A stretch of 15,209 bases of DNA, taken from assembly GCA_030604975.1 (NCBI GenBank), contig JAUVUV010000008.1:1-15209 (forward strand), given 5' to 3'. Within the stretch, counting starts at the first letter, position 1, and every line of letters starts with the position of its first letter. This DNA is from Candidatus Glassiibacteriota bacterium. Lineage in GTDB: Bacteria; Gemmatimonadota; Glassbacteria; GWA2-58-10. Positions 14,925-15,209 of this stretch are shown here, piece by piece. The notes beneath the pieces are model-generated. The model was not told where the DNA came from, searched no databases, and saw only the letters and a program-made list of their open reading frames with translations. The translations under genes and the position numbers were made by a program.

Positions 14925-14949
14925 CTAGAAGCAACATAGTTGTTTCTAG
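14925..14949. repeat. Short palindrome upstream of the LOG-like gene
   Basis: Two 11-base arms (14925-14935 and 14939-14949, CTAGAAGCAAC and GTTGTTTCTAG) are inverted copies with one mismatch that becomes a G-U pair in RNA of one strand; the loop is ATA. The palindrome sits 25 bases upstream of the ATG at 14900, where an operator or promoter would be expected. A weak TATGTT -10-like sequence lies within it on the minus strand. It could be a repressor site, an RNA hairpin, or the edge of the neighbouring repeat cluster. Confidence 0.45.
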
Positions 14950-15153
14950 TGTAGTGTCCCGGAACTAAATCCCCCTCAGTCCCCCTTTTAAAAAGGGGGA
15001 GGGTTTTGTTTACAATCCACAGCCATTTCAAATCCGCCAATGACAATACATTAATGCCCCCCTTTGGCAAAGGGGGGTCAGGGGGGATTTAAGAAATATT
15101 CTTTTTATTGTTTATCTATTTATGGGACACGCCTCTAGTATCCTGTCCCGGAA
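14945..15153. repeat. MITE-like non-coding repeat element with nested inverted arms
   Basis: An inverted pair of C/G-run arms (14967-14989 and 15069-15090, AAAT-C5/6-TxA-C5/6-TTT and its complement) encloses about 80 bases with no gene. Each arm also forms its own hairpin: 14980-15000 with a 10-base stem, and 15057-15077 with a 9-base stem around GGC. The block is flanked by a direct repeat, TCTAGT...GTCCCGGAA at 14945-14964 and 15134-15153, and by GTGTCCC/GGGACAC inverted at 14954-14960 and 15124-15130. There is no transposase. Similar C-run palindromes are common dispersed intergenic repeats in uncultured bacteria, to my recollection. Confidence 0.6.
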
Positions 15154-15170
15154 ATAAGGTTACATATTCC

Positions 15171-15196
15171 GTAGGGGCGCACCCGTGTGTGCGCCC
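15171..15196. repeat. GC-rich hairpin repeat at the window edge
   Basis: GTAGGGGCGCAC and GTGCGCCC form an 8-base stem (15175-15182 with 15189-15196) around CCGTGT. The following bases, GCGGGCAGACACA, run off the window. The GTAGGGGCG start is reminiscent of dispersed intergenic repeats seen in many environmental genomes; I cannot confirm the family. It could act as a transcription terminator for a gene beyond the edge, but no T run follows. Confidence 0.4.
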
Positions 15197-15209
15197 GCGG
15201 GCAGACACA

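Larger units (their letters stand above)
14901..15209. other. Gene-free repeat-rich flank
   Basis: These 309 bases hold no plausible protein-coding gene on either strand. They contain the palindrome at 14925, the MITE-like block at 14945-15153 and the hairpin at 15171. The promoter of the LOG-trp-his array should lie here, but I see only a weak TATGTT on the minus strand and no good -35. No leader peptide rich in Trp or His codons, T-box or riboswitch could be recognised. Confidence 0.6.

Noticed and set aside
14925..14949. TrpR-type operator
   Set aside because: The ends carry CTAG, but the core and spacing do not match the CTAGTTAACTAG operator, so only a generic palindrome is claimed.
14901..14966. 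trp attenuator, T-box or leader peptide before the array
   Set aside because: I looked for Trp or His codon runs, a T-box-like motif and a terminator hairpin before the first gene and found none in the space available.
14967..15090. CRISPR array
   Set aside because: The repeats are two inverted C/G-run arms without regular direct repeat-spacer units and with no cas genes nearby.

Overview
This is a bacterial chromosome segment in which every convincing gene lies on the minus strand, so it reads from right to left. Shine-Dalgarno (SD) sequences, ATGA start/stop overlaps and short gaps point to tightly packed bacterial operons. The base composition looks moderately GC-rich (judged by eye, not counted). 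No ribosomal RNA or phylogenetic marker is present. The 75-residue c subunit, the N-terminally extended AtpB and the paired AtpZ/AtpI genes would fit an uncultured lineage near the FCB group (Bacteroidetes, Gemmatimonadetes, Glassbacteria and relatives), but this is a weak inference.

The layout in transcription order is as follows. (1) 15209-14901 is a non-coding, repeat-rich flank with a short palindrome, a MITE-like pair of C/G-rich inverted arms and a GC-rich hairpin repeat. (2) 14900-14322 encodes a LOG/MoCo-carrier-like Rossmann protein. (3) 14273-11838 holds trpD, trpC and trpF. (4) 11773-4572 holds hisG, hisD, hisC, a HAD phosphatase, hisB, hisH, hisA and hisF. (5) 4402-1 is an F-type ATP synthase operon: atpZ, atpI, atpB, atpE, atpF, atpH and atpA. 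atpA runs off the left edge; atpG, atpD and atpC are not visible.

The trp and his blocks form one continuous same-strand array. TrpD and HisG both consume PRPP, and TrpF and HisA are related sugar isomerases; each has its own gene here. The HAD gene overlaps hisC and precedes hisB. It is the obvious candidate for the histidinol-phosphate phosphatase, because hisB here is dehydratase-only. hisI/hisE, trpE/G and trpA/B are absent from the window. A sigma70-like promoter lies just before the atp genes.

The most unusual details are: (a) the atpZ/atpI junction, where atpI has no standard start codon near its proper beginning, begins in a CTGA overlap, and sits in the -1 frame just after an A9 tract in atpZ; (b) a consensus-like promoter whose predicted start point nearly coincides with the atpZ GTG codon; (c) the HAD phosphatase with an enlarged cap region; (d) a 96-base hisB leader with a TATAAT box and possible pairing over the SD; (e) the repeat cluster at the right edge. 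Otherwise the window is ordinary core metabolism, and I found no clearly novel system.
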